Shown: positions 44,225 through 50,893 of the stretch, one piece after another
How positions within the stretch are numbered: the first letter of the stretch is position 1
How the letters are laid out: each line of letters begins with the position of its first letter
DNA from: Saccharofermentans sp.
GTDB lineage: Bacteria; Bacillota; Clostridia; Saccharofermentanales; Saccharofermentanaceae
Length of the DNA: 55,403 bases
Direction: 5' to 3'
Assembly (NCBI GenBank): GCA_016292145.1
Contig: JAEFBA010000006.1
Location: 1 to 55,403 of the forward strand
Made by a program: the position numbers and the translations under genes
The notes under the pieces: generated by a model
Seen by the model: the letters and a program-made list of their open reading frames with translations, nothing else
The model's database searches: none
Told to the model about the DNA's origin: nothing

Positions 44225-45190
44225 TCAGCGTACCTTAACGACTACGATCTCAGGGAAATTATTGATCCTCACCGGCAGGATGCTGTTGCCCAGACCGCGG
44301 CTTATGACAAGCTGCATGCCGCCCATGTCGGTCATTCCTTGATAAAGCTTCGGGAAGATCTCGAATTCAGGACTTACAAATCCGCCAATGCCCGGGATTA
44401 TTATCTGTCCGCCGTGGTAGTGTCCTGTGAAGACCAGGTCGGCGCCGAGCTTCTGATAAAGGGCATTATACTGCGGTTCGTGCGCAAGCATTATGACGGG
44501 CTTCGAATCGTCGAAAGGGCCGTAAGCCACGAACGAATCCAGAGAGCCGTCACCGATTCCGGCCAGGATATAATCGCCCATATCAACATAGGTGTCGTCC
44601 ATGAAGATGACGCCCAGAGACTTCATCTTCTCGAACAGCGGAGCGGTCTTCTCAGAGCCGAGCCAGAGCTCGTGATTGCCTGTTATGTAGTAGACGGGAG
44701 CGATCTTTACCGCGCCCTCGAAAAAATCAACCGCGATATCGATATTTGTGTGGGACTTATCGACCACATCGCCCGTTACGACGATAATGTCGGGCTTTTG
44801 CGCCTCGATCTTCTTAAGAAGCGTCTTTTGCTTGATTCCGAAGAACTGGTTGTGAAGGTCTGATATCTGAACGATGGTGACTTCGGAGGAAAGACCCAGA
44901 TCAACCTCATGATCTGTCGTTACAAGATGGTAGTTCTGATAAAGGCACACGCAGCAGATAATGATCTCCAGCACCATCAGTACAGGGACCACAAAGAACT
45001 TGGGCTTTAGCGTCTTGTGATGGAAGAATCTCATGCCCAGGAATGCGCCAACAGAGCCGCCGATCCATGCCCAGAAGAGAAGGGTCCTCTCGGGTACTCT
45101 GCGCTTGTTCTTTTTCGCGCACGACTTATCGTATCCATAGAGGATGAACGCGATGAGATTTACGAAGATCAGCCAGTAAACAAGAATCAT
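44225..45190 (-). CDS. DUF1294-metallophosphoesterase fusion
   Basis: 321 residues from ATG 45190; a frame extending to 45322 runs through an intergenic repeat and is rejected as the start. The N terminus is a DUF1294 domain (about 2-75) with YDKSCAKKNKRRVPE and IGGSVGAFLGMRFFHHKT. A further membrane segment follows, then a calcineurin-like metallophosphoesterase (about 105-320) with ISDLHN, VTGDVVD, TGNHELW and FTGHYHGGQ. In most species the two domains are on separate genes. The enzyme domain resembles YkuE/LpxH-type membrane phosphoesterases acting outside or at the membrane; substrate unknown. Confidence 0.85.
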   Translation of the reverse strand: MILVYWLIFVNLIAFILYGYDKSCAKKNKRRVPERTLLFWAWIGGSVGAFLGMRFFHHKTLKPKFFVVPVLMVLEIIICCVCLYQNYHLVTTDHEVDLGLSSEVTIVQISDLHNQFFGIKQKTLLKKIEAQKPDIIVVTGDVVDKSHTNIDIAVDFFEGAVKIAPVYYITGNHELWLGSEKTAPLFEKMKSLGVIFMDDTYVDMGDYILAGIGDGSLDSFVAYGPFDDSKPVIMLAHEPQYNALYQKLGADLVFTGHYHGGQIIIPGIGGFVSPEFEIFPKLYQGMTDMGGMQLVISRGLGNSILPVRINNFPEIVVVKVR

Positions 45191-45202
45191 GTTATGTCTT
45201 CT

Positions 45203-45315
45203 AAAACTCCTATAATCGAACTGCCAGTTCGGTTTTGTCGGTTTTTGTAGTTTTACGCGATAGATTTCAGACAAAACCCCTAAAATCGAACTATGAGTCC
45301 GATTATAGGAGTTTT
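45203..45315. repeat. palindromic repeat cluster (three half-units)
   Basis: Three related 20-bp arms are present: AAAACTCCTATAATCGAACT (45203-45222), a direct variant at 45273-45292, and the inverse at 45296-45315. The second and third form a 20-bp hairpin with a 3-base ATG loop (three mismatches or G-U pairs). The first arm begins a smaller hairpin, CGAACTG/CAGTTCG. On the minus strand the large hairpin directly follows the phosphatase gene and can act as its terminator. The outer arms form an inverted repeat (16 bp exact), as in a small MITE or REP-like element. Confidence 0.7.
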
Positions 45316-45323
45316 CGGGCAAA

Positions 45324-45779
45324 TTACAAATATCCCAGATGTTTCATGAAGGCATTAAGGCCTTCTGTCAGGTCATCGTAAGTCTCATCGAAATTATCCG
45401 TGTACCAGGGATCGGCTATGCTCCGGTTGCTTCCGGCAAATGTCAGGAGCTGGTAGATCTTGCCGTCCGGATCGCCGCCTGCAAGACGTGTCATGTTCGA
45501 AATGTTATAAGAATCCATGCCGATCAGGTAATCGTAATGCTCGTAGTCGGCGCGGGTCATCTGGCGCGCGCGGTGCGGAACGACGGGAATGCCGACGGAG
45601 CGCAATTTGCTCACGGTACCGTAGTGCGGTCCGTTGCCGATCTCCTCACGGCTCGTTGCCGCAGAGTCGATCTCAAAGAGGCCGGCGAGCCCCCTCTTAT
45701 TAACCATATCCTGGAACATGGACTGTGCCATTGTGGAACGGCAGATGTTGCCGTGGCATATAAACAAAACTTTTATCAT
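45324..45779 (-). CDS. low-molecular-weight protein tyrosine phosphatase
   Basis: 151 residues, the usual family length. The active-site loop is CHGNICRS (Cys-x5-Arg-Ser) at residues 8-15 and the general acid is in DPWYTDNF near the C terminus. It removes phosphate from tyrosine-phosphorylated proteins; in Firmicutes these often regulate surface polysaccharide kinases, but none is nearby. It lies just outside the integrase end of the mobile element. Confidence 0.93.
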   Translation of the reverse strand: MIKVLFICHGNICRSTMAQSMFQDMVNKRGLAGLFEIDSAATSREEIGNGPHYGTVSKLRSVGIPVVPHRARQMTRADYEHYDYLIGMDSYNISNMTRLAGGDPDGKIYQLLTFAGSNRSIADPWYTDNFDETYDDLTEGLNAFMKHLGYL

Positions 45780-45900
45780 AGTTACGATTTGCCCCGATAA
45801 TCCCCGAAAAGCCTTTGATCATTAGGTTTTTCAAGAACTCGGCCTTTCTTGTTGTTTTGGCTTATCGTGCCCTTTCTCGGCATATCTAAGCCTTGGTCTG

Positions 45901-45937
45901 TAGTAAATTTGTAGTAAAACCAAACCAATTTACTACA
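45901..45937. promoter_or_regulatory. integrase arm-type binding repeats
   Basis: GTAGTAAA at 45901-45908 and 45912-45919 and the inverse TTTACTAC at 45930-45937. Tn916 integrase binds AGTAGTAAAT-type (DR2) repeats with its N-terminal domain near the transposon ends. The same motif just outside the integrase stop marks this side as the element end. Confidence 0.6.
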
Positions 45938-45941
45938 GCGG

Positions 45942-47141
45942 TTATCCGATGGCAGTAACTCTGGCAAACTCTTCCTTCGCGTCATCATACTTAACATGTG
46001 TATAAGTATTCATCGTGACTGTGATGTCAGAATGTCCCATAATATACTGAAGCGTTTTGGGATTCATTCCGCTTCTTGCCATATTGGAACAGAATGTGTG
46101 TCTGCACACATGCGGCGTAATCTTGGGGAACCTCAAGCGATAGATCCTGTCATGCTTCTCCAGGGCAAACTTAAAGTATTTTTCCCAATGCATCGCGACC
46201 TTGGGCATTCCGTTCTTATCAACACACAGAAATCCCGTATATCCGTCAATGACCGGTTCTTTTCTCAACGCGGGTCTGCTCCCGATCATACGTTCAAAGC
46301 AGGCAGCGACTTCTTTAGTCATCGGAACCCTGCGGGTACCTGCATTTGTTTTGGTAGGAATAATGATATATTCCATGCCGCTTGTACGCTGAAGCTGATG
46401 ATCAACATTGATATACATCTCATCGAAATGTATGTCATTGTAAGTAAGACCACAGAATTCCGAGATACGAAGACCTGTATGGAACAAAACATAGAATGCA
46501 TCGTAATACCTGCAATAATGCTTATCGTTCTTCACGTAGTCCAAGAACTCATTCATCTCTCGCTTCGATATAGCGTCGCGAGTAACCTGATCATTGATAA
46601 GGACATCGGCCAGTGCGAACTGGAACGGATTCTTACGTATAAGATCATCCTGATATGCAATCTCAAAGGCAGGTCTCAGTATTCCTCTGAAAGTATGAAG
46701 AGAACTGTAACCTCTCCCATTCTTTTGCAGATCTATCAGCCAACACTTGGCATCCGTCATTTTGACTTTGTCGATCCTCAGGCTACCGAACGGGTTTTTG
46801 GACAGGAAATTGATACATGTCTTATAACCCGCTGCCGTAGAAGGTCTTATACCTGTTCTTGTCTTGACGTACTTCTTGACCAGTTCAAGAACCGTAATAT
46901 CACCGCCGTTAACAGCTACTTGGTTAAACAGATCTGCTTGAATCTGCTTTTCCTTCTCTCTTAATGATAACTCAGGTCTTTTGCCGGAAGGAGTTGCATC
47001 CGTACGATCCAGTCTCCAACTGTACACGATCCTTCTGATCCCGGTATTGTCGTAGTAAGTGTATTGATATCTACCATCCGGTCTCTGGCTCTCTCCATTG
47101 CGAAGAATGCGATTTTTCTTGTCTCGTCTTTTCTCGCTCAT
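45942..47141 (-). CDS. int: Tn916-type tyrosine integrase
   Basis: 399 residues; AAAGGAGAG precedes the ATG. The N terminus (about 1-75) is the small arm-binding domain of the Tn916 group (NGESQRPDGRYQYTYYD). A core-binding helical domain follows (about 80-175). The catalytic domain has the Arg in HTGLRISEFCGL, HVCRHTFCSNM as the His-x-x-Arg box and GHSDITVTMNTYTH with the nucleophilic Tyr. It should join and excise the element at a specific site. The excisionase gene lies just upstream, as in Tn916. Confidence 0.95.
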   Translation of the reverse strand: MSEKRRDKKNRILRNGESQRPDGRYQYTYYDNTGIRRIVYSWRLDRTDATPSGKRPELSLREKEKQIQADLFNQVAVNGGDITVLELVKKYVKTRTGIRPSTAAGYKTCINFLSKNPFGSLRIDKVKMTDAKCWLIDLQKNGRGYSSLHTFRGILRPAFEIAYQDDLIRKNPFQFALADVLINDQVTRDAISKREMNEFLDYVKNDKHYCRYYDAFYVLFHTGLRISEFCGLTYNDIHFDEMYINVDHQLQRTSGMEYIIIPTKTNAGTRRVPMTKEVAACFERMIGSRPALRKEPVIDGYTGFLCVDKNGMPKVAMHWEKYFKFALEKHDRIYRLRFPKITPHVCRHTFCSNMARSGMNPKTLQYIMGHSDITVTMNTYTHVKYDDAKEEFARVTAIG

Positions 47142-47221
47142 TAGTCTCTCTCCTTTCTGTAAAGAGAGCCCGATATGATATAGATAACTATACCATACCG
47201 GAACTCTGATTAACGATTGTT

Positions 47222-47449
47222 TTATACGGCTGTTGCCTGATCTATATACTGTTCAAAGTATTTACGCTTTATCATGACCCGGTTGCCGTTCATGACGACA
47301 AAATCTGCCATAGGATTTTCTTCAACTATTCGCCGTAATTTCTTTTCACCAAAATGGAAATAATCGGCAGCTTCCCTGATGGTCAGTGTGTATTTTTCCC
47401 ATAAAGGGACAACATTTGATCTATTGTTTTGATTCTGATTGTTATTCAT
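47222..47449 (-). CDS. xis: excisionase
   Basis: 75 residues from ATG 47449, with GGAGGAATC 7 bases upstream. It is a winged-helix DNA-binding protein with LTIREAADYFHFGEKKLRRIVEE for the recognition helix and NGNRVMIKRKYFEQYID for the wing and C-terminal helix. The sequence and position before int match the Tn916 Xis group. It directs the integrase to excise the element. Confidence 0.9.
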   Translation of the reverse strand: MNNNQNQNNRSNVVPLWEKYTLTIREAADYFHFGEKKLRRIVEENPMADFVVMNGNRVMIKRKYFEQYIDQATAV

Positions 47450-47462
47450 ATAGATTCCTCCA

Positions 47463-47822
47463 TTATTCCGATTTGTTATTTCTGTCCTTGACCATTTCAG
47501 GTCTGAATGTCTCGTACAACATAGAGACAGCTTCGAAGATTTCGTTTTGACATCTTTCAAGCTCAAGGCTATGTGCAATACCTAGTACATTAAGTTTTCT
47601 GAGCAGCGTGTTGATGTTGCCTCCGGCTCTTTTCATCAGGGAAATCAATTGGTAGTAATCTGCCGGCGGAGCTTCGACGATTACCTCTCCAAACATTGCT
47701 CTTCTGGCATATTCGCTTATGGAAAGTCCGGCTTTGGATGCATTCTTCCTGATGGATTCGTAATCTTCTTTGCCGACTCTGAAGTGGATCTGATAAGACT
47801 TTGCCGGGAAATTCTTATTCAT
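47463..47822 (-). CDS. MobC-like relaxosome accessory protein
   Basis: 119 residues. A ribbon-helix-helix start (YQIHFRVGKEDYESIRKNASKAG then LSISEYARRAM) is followed by the MobC core ISLMKRAGGNINTLLRKLN. MobC proteins bind oriT and help a relaxase nick it. The gene overlaps the ATPase gene by 8 bp and ends 13 bp before xis. The relaxase gene that would normally follow is absent, so the element would need a relaxase supplied by another element or may be immobile. Confidence 0.85.
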   Translation of the reverse strand: MNKNFPAKSYQIHFRVGKEDYESIRKNASKAGLSISEYARRAMFGEVIVEAPPADYYQLISLMKRAGGNINTLLRKLNVLGIAHSLELERCQNEIFEAVSMLYETFRPEMVKDRNNKSE

Positions 47823-48894
47823 CTGTACCTCCTTTGGACGTCTGATCCTTATTTAAGATCCAAAACCACACATCACCTTTCTTGTCCGATCCGAGTCCGG
47901 GAATGTACTTCTTGGCTTCATCAAGTGTCCTCTTACAGATGTTTTTGTTTTTGGCCATCTCTTGGATCTTCTTGGCTTCGACCTCTGTATGATCCGTGAA
48001 GTAAGACTTTAGGAATGTGATTGCCATATCCAGCTTGGTCTCGGTGCGGGCTTTTTGGTTCCTGGAAGCGTAAAGAATGTCATCGGGAGTTACATCGTCA
48101 TATCCGTCAACCCACTCGAAGCCGTTCGCTCCGTCCAGTCTGAATGCCTGTGAAGGTCCCTGTGGTCCGAGAGAAGACTTGTTATGAACAAAGATGCGCA
48201 ACCCGGAATCATCTTTGTGCCTGCCGACAAGAAGGATGCTTCTGGAGATGGCGGTGAAGTCCATGGAGCCGATCCCTCTGTAGATGCTGTTTAAACCCTG
48301 TGCTTTATTAAGATGGCCAATCAGTATGATCGAGCACTTATACTTTTCTGCGAGTTCTCCGACAGGTCTCAAAGTTTCTCTTACCTCATTAGCCTTGTTC
48401 ATGTCGGTACGGGATCCCATGAACGCCTGAATCGGGTCGATAATAAGGACTTTTGCACCGGACATATCAAGGGCAATCTCAATCGCTCTTTGAGATAAAG
48501 CGGTAGGTTTGTCTTCTTCCTTAAAGAAAAGAACGTTTTTGGTATCTGCCCCTAATTCCTCAAGACGGGGTTTTAGAGTATCCCTTACTCCGTCCTCTGC
48601 GGAGAGATAAATGACTTTCTGTTGTTCAAGCTCAGGTAAGCCGGGAAGGGGAGTTCCTGAAGATACACATGCTGCGATCTTAAGTGCGAGATTGGTCTTG
48701 CCATCTCCGGGATTGCCCTGGATTATTGTTATTTTCCCGTAGGGGATATACGGATACCATAACCACTCGACAGTTTCCTTCTCGACTTCAGCCATGCTCA
48801 TCAGCACAGATTCTTCTTCGTTGTATTCTTCTTCGAACTCTTCGTCTTCAAATTCGTTGTTGCTTTCATAGTTTTCGTTGTTAGTAAATTGCAT
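47815..48894 (-). CDS. RepA-like RecA-fold ATPase of mobile element
   Basis: 359 residues from ATG 48894, with GGAGGAATC upstream; longer frames to 49017 run through palindromes and are rejected. An acidic N terminus (about 1-35) precedes a RecA-fold ATPase (about 40-260) with Walker A GNPGDGKTN, Walker B KVLIIDPIQAF, ILIGHLNKA and a C-terminal winged-helix-like part (KLDMAITFLKSYF and onward). These are the features of RepA/DnaB-related plasmid helicase-type ATPases. Together with the palindromic region upstream it suggests that the element can replicate at least transiently after excision. Confidence 0.88.
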   Translation of the reverse strand: MQFTNNENYESNNEFEDEEFEEEYNEEESVLMSMAEVEKETVEWLWYPYIPYGKITIIQGNPGDGKTNLALKIAACVSSGTPLPGLPELEQQKVIYLSAEDGVRDTLKPRLEELGADTKNVLFFKEEDKPTALSQRAIEIALDMSGAKVLIIDPIQAFMGSRTDMNKANEVRETLRPVGELAEKYKCSIILIGHLNKAQGLNSIYRGIGSMDFTAISRSILLVGRHKDDSGLRIFVHNKSSLGPQGPSQAFRLDGANGFEWVDGYDDVTPDDILYASRNQKARTETKLDMAITFLKSYFTDHTEVEAKKIQEMAKNKNICKRTLDEAKKYIPGLGSDKKGDVWFWILNKDQTSKGGTDE

Positions 48895-48929
48895 TTTAGA
48901 TTCCTCCAATGTTTTATTTTTGAGTTTGA

Positions 48930-49009
48930 GGAACGGGGTCTTCAGGGGACGTCCCCTGACAAGCTTTTTGCTTTTGTGTACACAAAAGCGTTGCTTGCGA
49001 AACCGTTCC
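48930..49009. promoter_or_regulatory. 80-bp multi-branched palindrome, candidate oriT or single-strand origin
   Basis: An outer stem GGAACGG/CCGTTCC (48930-48936 with 49003-49009) and an inner stem CAAGC/GCTTG (48960-48964 with 48993-48997) enclose a perfect 20-bp palindrome at 48970-48989 (half-site GCTTTTGTGT). Within the outer stem is also a perfect 18-bp palindrome at 48942-48959 (half-site TCAGGGGAC). Such nested structure next to a MobC and a replication ATPase is typical of oriT, double-strand or single-strand origins. It lies directly upstream of the ATPase and could also regulate it. Confidence 0.6.
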
Positions 49010-49043
49010 GAGGTCATTTGGATAGGAGCAATCTCTAGAAAAT

Positions 49044-49250
49044 GTGTTCCTGTCTGAGACCTAATTTACGTGAATTGAATTGGGATTAGAATGATACTTG
49101 GAGTATCATGTTTTGCCTAAAAAACGGCTTGAATGCTAGGTCCTATGAAACCCAAAAACAGCAGAAGTCTAATATTTCAGGGCATTTGTCAGCATGATAC
49201 TTGGAGTATCATGTTTTAGCTGAATTATCATAAAAATTCACCTTTCTGTC
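49044..49250. repeat. palindrome-pair unit 1
   Basis: Head GTGTTCCTG...AATTTAC starts at 49044. Palindrome 1 (ATGATACTTGGAGTATCAT) is at 49091-49109, followed by GTTTTGCC; palindrome 2 has exactly the same sequence at 49194-49212, followed by GTTTT. A tail CACCTTTCTGTCGG (about 49240) encodes a minus-strand ribosome site before a 20-codon frame from 49231. Between 49251 and 49390 lies an extra stretch with an inverted repeat (49280-49291 with 49326-49336) and no gene. Confidence 0.75.
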
Positions 49251-49390
49251 GGACTTACCCGGCGAAGAAGATGACGATCCATAAAAGTAAAATCGGCAAC
49301 TTATTTCTGTGACCTTTGCGACTTGTTACTTTATGGTCCGATCCGTCGATCCGACAACAAGCGCGTAGTCTGTTATCTGCGTCAGAACTT

Positions 49391-49634
49391 GTGCTCCTGA
49401 CAGTTTTCAATTTACGCTGTTCCGGCAAGGTTTAGAATAGAAAAAAACTTTCTAAGTTTTGCCTGAAACTACGCATAAAATGATGAGCAAACCAGTGAGT
49501 ATTAATGGCGAAATGCATATGGTTGCTGCATTTCTGATATCAGAAAGTTTCTTTCTATATTTTTGGTTCAGTTGGAATTTTAAGTAGGACTCTGAATCAA
49601 TCTTCTGACTTGTCATAAATGTTACCTTTCTGTC
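49391..49634. repeat. palindrome-pair unit 2
   Basis: Head at 49391 (GTGCTCCTGACAG...AATTTAC). Palindrome 1 (ATAGAAAAAAACTTTCTAA) is at 49437-49455, followed by GTTTTGCC. Palindrome 2 is at 49540-49558 with core AGAAAG-TTT-CTTTCT, followed by ATTTTT. Spacings match unit 1 (46 and 103 bp). This unit has the least perfect palindromes. The tail ACCTTTCTGTCGAG is at about 49624. Confidence 0.7.
49452..49616 (-). CDS. possible 54-residue membrane peptide inside unit 2
   Basis: ATG 49616 with AAAGG 8 bases upstream in the conserved inter-unit block. The frame starts MTSQKIDSESYLKF, has a charged helix and then one convincing hydrophobic segment (about residues 30-50, ICISPLILTGLLIILCVV), and stops exactly at palindrome 1. 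Its first codons are similar to those of the frame in unit 3 (I-x-S-x-x-Y-x-K-F). It may be a genuine small membrane protein, or the region may act only as RNA/DNA. Confidence 0.4.
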   Translation of the reverse strand: MTSQKIDSESYLKFQLNQKYRKKLSDIRNAATICISPLILTGLLIILCVVSGKT

Positions 49635-49640
49635 GAGTTT

Positions 49641-49886
49641 GCGTTCCTGACAGTTCTCAATTTACAGTGTTTCTCTGCAGGTTGGAATGGAACTTTGGGT
49701 TCCATGTTTTGCCCGAAAAACGGCGAAAAATGGGTGAATTTAGAGCTTAAAAACTCCAGGAAGCTCCGAAATATATGTGTTTCGGTGCATGGAACTATAA
49801 GTTCCATGTTTTTGGAGATTTTAGGAAATTTCTTATAGTTATATGAACCAATCTCTGACTTTTTCATAAATATCACCTTTCTATCG
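49641..49886. repeat. palindrome-pair unit 3
   Basis: Head at 49641 (GCGTTCCTGACAG...AATTTACAGTGTT). Palindrome 1 (ATGGAACTTTGGGTTCCAT) is at 49687-49705, then GTTTTGCC; palindrome 2 (ATGGAACTATAAGTTCCAT) is at 49789-49807, then GTTTTT. The arms are the same but the centres differ. Spacings are 46 and 102 bp. Tail CACCTTTCTATCGGG at about 49875. A minus-strand frame from ATG 49867 (81 codons) shares its start with the unit 2 frame, but its 3' part runs through the head and is probably not all coding. Confidence 0.75.
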
Positions 49887-49891
49887 GGTTT

Positions 49892-50064
49892 GTGTTCCTG
49901 ACAGTTCTCAATTTACAGTGTTATGAATGAGATTAGAATGATAATCGGATTACCATGTTTGGGGCCTAAAACGTGCATTTCTGAGGGTTATTTTGCTGGT
50001 ATAATCCCGTAAACGCCTTATGAAATAAGGATTTCTGACCATGTTAATCGGATTACCATGTTTT
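49892..50064. repeat. palindrome-pair unit 4
   Basis: Head at 49892 (GTGTTCCTGACAG...AATTTACAGTGTT). Palindrome 1 (ATGATAATCGGATTACCAT) is at 49938-49956, then GTTTGGGGCC; palindrome 2 (ATGTTAATCGGATTACCAT) is at 50041-50059, then GTTTT. Spacings are 46 and 103 bp. No tail with a minus-strand ribosome site follows, so this is the terminal unit of the array. Confidence 0.75.
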
Positions 50065-50466
50065 GTGTTTTGATCCGTAAGAATATTTCGGTAGTCTGGT
50101 ACAAGTCAACCTAATCAATATAATTAACACGCGCACGCACGCGTAAGGCTTTACACACATGCATCCTTGATCACGTTTCTACTTTAGGTAGTATTCAAAT
50201 TGGTTCACGTTCCTTATTGTCTAGCTAAAAGAAAAAGAGCGCAGTAGAGGGAAGGATGTATGTATGCATATAGTTGAGTAAGGCCTCCACTTTTTAGGTA
50301 GCAATCTAAAGGGTCAAACACGGTATAAAACAACAATGCATAACCTTGTAAAGTGTTGTATTTCTTAGCTTTGCGGGGTTTTGTCATTAGTGCTCTTATC
50401 ACTGTAACGATTTCCTTTCTTAAGTGTCTTCCGAGGATAAACACTGAGATATTGATTGTATTATTG
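50065..50466. other. AT-rich spacer at the right side of the mobile element
   Basis: No strongly supported gene. It holds an alternating pyrimidine-purine hairpin ACGCG-CACGCA-CGCGT (50129-50144). A weak minus-strand frame from GTG 50402 to 50214 (62 codons) has AAGGA 10 bases upstream and some Tyr/Leu-rich composition. The right end of the element probably lies here. Confidence 0.35.
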
Positions 50467-50516
50467 TTGACAACTGTCTACTAACGGAGTAACATCGAAG
50501 TATACAAATGTGTACT
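50467..50516 (+). promoter_or_regulatory. blaI-blaR1-like promoter and BlaI-type operator
   Basis: TTGACA (50467-50472), 17 bp, TAACAT (50490-50495). An 18-bp imperfect palindrome, AGTATACA-AA-TGTGTACT (50499-50516), overlaps the expected start of transcription. TACA/TGTA half-sites are the hallmark of BlaI/MecI operators, so self-repression by the next gene product is likely. Confidence 0.7.
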
Positions 50517-50532
50517 AATTGCGGAGGTCAAT

Positions 50533-50892
50533 ATGATCAAATTATCTGATGCCGAGTGGAAGATAGTAACGTGCTTATGGGACAAGGGCTCAATGACTAT
50601 TGCTGAACTTACCAAGTTCTTTAGTAATGATACGGGCTGGTGCAGAAATTCGATTATCACACTGCTTAACCGAATGGAGCAAAAAGAGGCTGTTGATTAT
50701 ACAAGAGAGAACAGGACCAGGCGTTATTTTGCCAAGATCGACAGGACCGAAGCAGAGCTTGAGGAGACCACTTCCTTTTTGAATAAGGTATATAGCGGCA
50801 ATGTCGGCCTTATGATCACCAATCTGATCAAGTCCGAGAAACTGTCAAAGGAAGAGATCGAGGAGCTGCATAAGATATTAGAGGAGAACTGA
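50533..50892 (+). CDS. BlaI/MecI-family repressor
   Basis: 119 residues; GGAGG lies 6 bases before the ATG. The N-terminal winged helix (about 1-75) has LSDAEWKIVTCLWDKG and SIITLLNRMEQKEAVDY; the C-terminal dimer helix has FLNKVYSGNVGLMITNLI, the region where BlaI and MecI are cleaved after induction. It represses its own operon until the adjacent BlaR1-like protease is activated. The membrane protease gene starts one base after its stop. Confidence 0.93.
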   Translation: MIKLSDAEWKIVTCLWDKGSMTIAELTKFFSNDTGWCRNSIITLLNRMEQKEAVDYTRENRTRRYFAKIDRTEAELEETTSFLNKVYSGNVGLMITNLIKSEKLSKEEIEELHKILEEN

Positions 50893-50893
50893 T

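Larger units (their letters stand above)
45890..50200. mobile_element. integrative element with Tn916-type integrase, MobC and RepA-like ATPase
   Basis: Integrase, excisionase, MobC and an ATPase lie in one minus-strand array, with a long non-coding replication/transfer-like region behind them. No relaxase gene is present between the listed genes. The ends are approximate: the left end must lie between the phosphatase start (45779) and the integrase stop (45942), and the right end between about 50065 and 50530. I did not find a convincing pair of direct repeats, so attL and attR are not assigned. Confidence 0.6.

Noticed and set aside
44162-44863. 233-codon plus-strand frame opposite the metallophosphoesterase
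   Set aside because: The minus strand carries conserved phosphoesterase motifs across the same region.
45996-46964. 322-codon plus-strand frame opposite the integrase
   Set aside because: The integrase on the minus strand has all catalytic motifs and a strong ribosome site.
48895-49017. N-terminal extension of the RepA-like ATPase
   Set aside because: The extension crosses two perfect palindromes, lacks a ribosome site, and the ATG at 48894 has GGAGGAATC.
49044-50064. CRISPR array
   Set aside because: Repeats are not regularly spaced by unique spacers of 30-40 bp; unit length is about 250 bp and palindromes differ between units; no cas genes.
49044-50064. Retron or other reverse-transcriptase-linked RNA
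   Set aside because: No reverse transcriptase gene lies in the window, and the unit layout lacks the msr/msd inverted-repeat arrangement.
50214-50402. Small minus-strand frame (62 codons, GTG start) at the right side of the element
   Set aside because: Only a moderate ribosome site at wide spacing and no recognisable pattern; mentioned in the spacer entry but not called as a gene.
45779-50533. attL/attR direct repeats of the mobile element
   Set aside because: The only shared stretch I found near both ends was 7 bp (ACGATTT), which is not better than chance.
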